Assembly (NCBI RefSeq): GCF_030719035.1
Contig: NZ_CP132203.1
Location: forward strand, 4,234,501 to 4,298,500
DNA from: Hahella sp. HNIBRBA332
GTDB taxonomy: Bacteria > Pseudomonadota > Gammaproteobacteria > Pseudomonadales > Oleiphilaceae
Length of the DNA: 64,000 nucleotides
Direction: 5' to 3'
Below are positions 61,461 to 64,000 of the stretch, one piece after another (positions within the stretch are counted from its first letter, which is position 1; each line of letters starts with the position of its first letter). Made by a program: the position numbers and the translations under genes. The notes beneath the pieces are model-generated. The model saw nothing but the letters and a program-made list of their open reading frames with translations, made no database searches and had not been told where the DNA came from.

Positions 61461-64000
61461 TTCTCGCAGTGCTTGTTTGGGATGGAACAGCCGCTTCAGA
61501 TCTTCGATGACCACGTAGTTTACGGGCACCAGCAGCAACGTCAGGACCGTGGCGAACAGTATTCCAAACCCCAACGACACCGCCATGGGAATTAGAAACT
61601 GCGCCTGGGTGGACTTCTCGAACAGTAACGGCATCAAACCGATAAAAGTGGTCAATGACGTGAGCATGACCGGGCGGAAACGGGCCACACCCGCATTCAG
61701 CACTGCGGTCATCAGATTGCCGCCGTTCTCCCGATCATTACGGTGCTTGTTGATGAAGTCCACCAGCACCAGACTGTCGTTCACCACCACCCCGATCAGA
61801 GCCAGCATTCCCAACAAACTGGTCAGGCTCAGATCCATCCCCATGATCCAATGGCCCAGCACCGCGCCAATGCCGCCGAAGGGAATCACAGTCATAACAA
61901 TCAACGGCTGGACGTATGACTTAAATGGAATCGCCAACAGACTGTAGATCATAAACAGCACAAACAGTAGTCCCCATTTGAGACTGCCGAACGACTCCCG
62001 CTGCTCTTTCGCCTCCCCTTCCCAACTGTACTGAATATCTGGATGCTGCAGCATCAGATCGTCGAGAAAGCGGGTCATATCTTCCTGCAAGGCCAGCATG
62101 TTGGTGTTCTGCTTATCGATATCCGCACGCACGTTCATAGTGCGATAACGGTCTATGCGATAGATCGTGGTGGGACTCAGGCCTGGCTTGAGTTCAGCGA
62201 TTTCGCCCAACGGAATCAGGCGTCCGTCGGAGGCGGCGATACGCAGGCTCTGCAAATCGCTGACTGACTGCCGGTCGGAGCGTGGGTAGCGCACCATGAC
62301 GCGCACGTCGTCACGCCCCCGCTGGATACGCTGCACCTGATAACCATAGAACGCCTGCCGGATCTGATTGATGACGTCCGCCCGGTTCAATCCCAGGGCG
62401 TATGCTTCAGGCTTCAGTTCCACCTGCAATTCTTCTTTGCCGTCGGACAGGCTGTCGGTAATGTCGAATACCGTGGGATAGCTCGCCAGGCGTGCTTTCA
62501 CCTGCTCTCCCACCGCCTCCAGCGTCTCAAAATTATTACCGGAAAACTGAATGTCGATGGGGTCGGACACCCGACCGATCTCCGCCCGGAATGTCAACGA
62601 CTCGGCGCCGGGAACCACGCCGATCAGGCGACGCCACTCATTGACCAGTTCGTTACTGGTGACCGCCGTTTCCCGTTCCTCCGGCGCCACAATCTCAAAT
62701 ATCACCCGGCCCACGTGGGAGCCACTGGAGCCGCCGCTGGTGGCCAGCACATCCAGAATCAGATCTTCTCCGGTCTGCGGATCGCGATACTTCTCCTTAA
62801 GCTTAAAGGCGGCGTCCGCCATCTTGGAGACATAGCGGTCCGTCACCTCAAATGGCGTTCCCTGGGGCATGGTCAGCGACGCCCTGGCGATCTCGCTCTG
62901 CACCCGGGGGAAAAACACAAAATTGATCCAGCCGGACGCCACCAACGTGCTCAACAAGATAAAAGAGCCCACTGCAAACGATAAAAACAGGTAACGATTG
63001 CGCAGGGTCCAGTGTAATACCGGGTGATAGTAACGCAGGATCGCATTCTCAAAACCATCGGCGAAAGCCCGTTGCCAGCGCTCCAGACGGGAACCTGCAT
63101 TAGGGTCCGGGTTGATGCGCACATGCTTCAAGTGAGCGGGCAAGATGAGCTTGGACTCGATCAGCGAGAACACGAAAATCGGCAGCACCACCACCACTAT
63201 CTGCGCGAATAACTGACCGCGCACGCCTTCGATAAAGGCGATGGGCATAAAGGCGGCCATTGTGGTCAGTACGCCGAACGTAACCGGCGCCGCCACTTCC
63301 TGAGTACCCTGAATCGCCGCCTGCAAGCCATTTTCCGCACGTCGCAAGTGGGTATAAACGCTTTCGCCGGTGACAATGGCGTCGTCCACGACGATCCCCA
63401 GCACCAGAATAAAGGCGAACAAGGTGAAGATGTTAAGGGTCACGCCGAAGTACGGCATCACCAGGAACGCCCCCATAAAGGAGATAGGGATGCCGCAAAA
63501 AACCCAGAAAGCCACCGACGGCCGCAAGAACAACGTCAACAGCAACAACACCAGAATGCCGCCCTGAATGGCGTTATCCGTCAGGGTCTGCAGACGTTTT
63601 TTCACCAGCTTGGAAAAGTCGCGCCAGTAGGTTAACTCAACTCCGACAGGCAGGCTGCTCTGCTTGCGCTCGATATACTCTTTGACCTTGTCGGCGACGC
63701 CAATGGCGCTTTGATCTCCTACCCGGAATACATCCACGAACGCCGCCGGCTGGCCGTTGAAACGGGTGAGCACGCGCCCTTCTTCAAATCCGTCCACGAC
63801 CGTCGCCAGATCTCTGACGCGCACGAAACTGCCGTCGCGCTGGGTCAGTACGACGATATCTTCAAAGTCATCGCGGCGGTAGGCCTGACCTTTGGAGCGA
63901 ATCAGCACCTCGCCGCCATCGGTCTGGATATTGCCCGCAGACACGTCCAGGGAGCTCTTGCTGATGGCCTGGGCGATGGTTTGCAACGTAATGCCATAGC
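61449..64000 (-). CDS. RND efflux transporter permease, N-terminus cut by window edge
   Basis: At least 850 residues, open to the right edge (the codons before the TTG at 63986 continue in frame). Helical repeats of the RND superfamily with the proton-relay region LGIVVDDAIVTGESVYTHLR, VVNDSLVLVDFINKHR and GMLALIGVV. Two large periplasmic loops are present. Inner-membrane part of a tripartite efflux pump, normally partnered with a membrane-fusion protein lying beyond the edge. Substrate not predictable; resembles the AcrB/MexB superfamily broadly. Confidence 0.92.
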   Translation of the reverse strand, partial: YGITLQTIAQAISKSSLDVSAGNIQTDGGEVLIRSKGQAYRRDDFEDIVVLTQRDGSFVRVRDLATVVDGFEEGRVLTRFNGQPAAFVDVFRVGDQSAIGVADKVKEYIERKQSSLPVGVELTYWRDFSKLVKKRLQTLTDNAIQGGILVLLLLTLFLRPSVAFWVFCGIPISFMGAFLVMPYFGVTLNIFTLFAFILVLGIVVDDAIVTGESVYTHLRRAENGLQAAIQGTQEVAAPVTFGVLTTMAAFMPIAFIEGVRGQLFAQIVVVVLPIFVFSLIESKLILPAHLKHVRINPDPNAGSRLERWQRAFADGFENAILRYYHPVLHWTLRNRYLFLSFAVGSFILLSTLVASGWINFVFFPRVQSEIARASLTMPQGTPFEVTDRYVSKMADAAFKLKEKYRDPQTGEDLILDVLATSGGSSGSHVGRVIFEIVAPEERETAVTSNELVNEWRRLIGVVPGAESLTFRAEIGRVSDPIDIQFSGNNFETLEAVGEQVKARLASYPTVFDITDSLSDGKEELQVELKPEAYALGLNRADVINQIRQAFYGYQVQRIQRGRDDVRVMVRYPRSDRQSVSDLQSLRIAASDGRLIPLGEIAELKPGLSPTTIYRIDRYRTMNVRADIDKQNTNMLALQEDMTRFLDDLMLQHPDIQYSWEGEAKEQRESFGSLKWGLLFVLFMIYSLLAIPFKSYVQPLIVMTVIPFGGIGAVLGHWIMGMDLSLTSLLGMLALIGVVVNDSLVLVDFINKHRNDRENGGNLMTAVLNAGVARFRPVMLTSLTTFIGLMPLLFEKSTQAQFLIPMAVSLGFGILFATVLTLLLVPVNYVVIEDLKRLFHPKQALREDAA

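Overview
The window looks like the chromosome of a marine, moderately halotolerant gammaproteobacterium. The evidence is a complete ectoine/5-hydroxyectoine cluster (ectABCD), an MvaT-type H-NS protein (otherwise typical of Pseudomonas and relatives), a PrkA-YeaH-SpoVR stress operon, a polyamine ABC transporter and a medium-high G+C content. Gene content reminds me most of Hahella and its Oceanospirillales relatives; that is a memory-based inference, not a search. I saw no rRNA, tRNA, insertion sequence, prophage or CRISPR array. Genes are dense, with convergent pairs often sharing a hairpin between or overlapping their 3' ends.

Layout. 1-3.9 kb: truncated YihY/BrkB membrane protein, YjbQ, MvaT regulator, D-2-hydroxyacid dehydrogenase. 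4-10 kb: a 7TM receptor with a degenerate GGDEF domain that keeps its c-di-GMP inhibitory site, then a PRPP-synthetase homologue overlapping an AMP/thymidine phosphorylase homologue, divergent from a beta-CASP RNase-like metallohydrolase. 10-13 kb: a cysteine-rich YkgJ-like protein, a possible 33-residue small protein and an orphan TctC-type binding protein. 13.3-16.7 kb: ectABCD. 16.8-23 kb: patatin-like lipase, a BMP-type binding protein followed by an adenine-deaminase-type enzyme, YchJ and an EamA exporter. 23-29 kb: an LRR lipoprotein with a perfect 9-bp tandem repeat, an NfeD/slipin pair and two tandem zinc-ribbon paralogues of unknown family.

29-34 kb: a lysine catabolic locus with a divergent Lrp/AsnC regulator, a saccharopine/lysine-6-dehydrogenase-like enzyme, an ALDH7-type semialdehyde dehydrogenase and, after a terminator and a strongly structured intergenic stretch, a DUF1338-like (2-oxoadipate dioxygenase family) protein. 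34-42 kb: M48 membrane peptidase, FG-GAP lipoprotein, EF-hand lipoprotein, OsmC protein and HD-GYP protein. 42.7-48 kb: prkA-yeaH-spoVR-nudix operon. 48-52.5 kb: a large secreted protein with an amidotransferase-like domain, an orphan amino-acid-type binding protein and a CHAD protein. 52.7-56.8 kb: spermidine/putrescine ABC operon on the minus strand with an internal terminator after the binding-protein gene. 57-64 kb: a small hypothetical, an Old-Yellow-Enzyme-family reductase, two orphan binding proteins in tandem, and the 3' part of an RND efflux pump cut by the right edge.

The strongest leads for something under-described are the RNase/nucleotide-phosphorylase/PRPP module, the dead GGDEF with an intact I-site, the multi-hairpin intergenic region before the DUF1338 gene, the paired zinc-ribbon proteins, the small ORF at 11836 and the secreted BPL-N-like protein.
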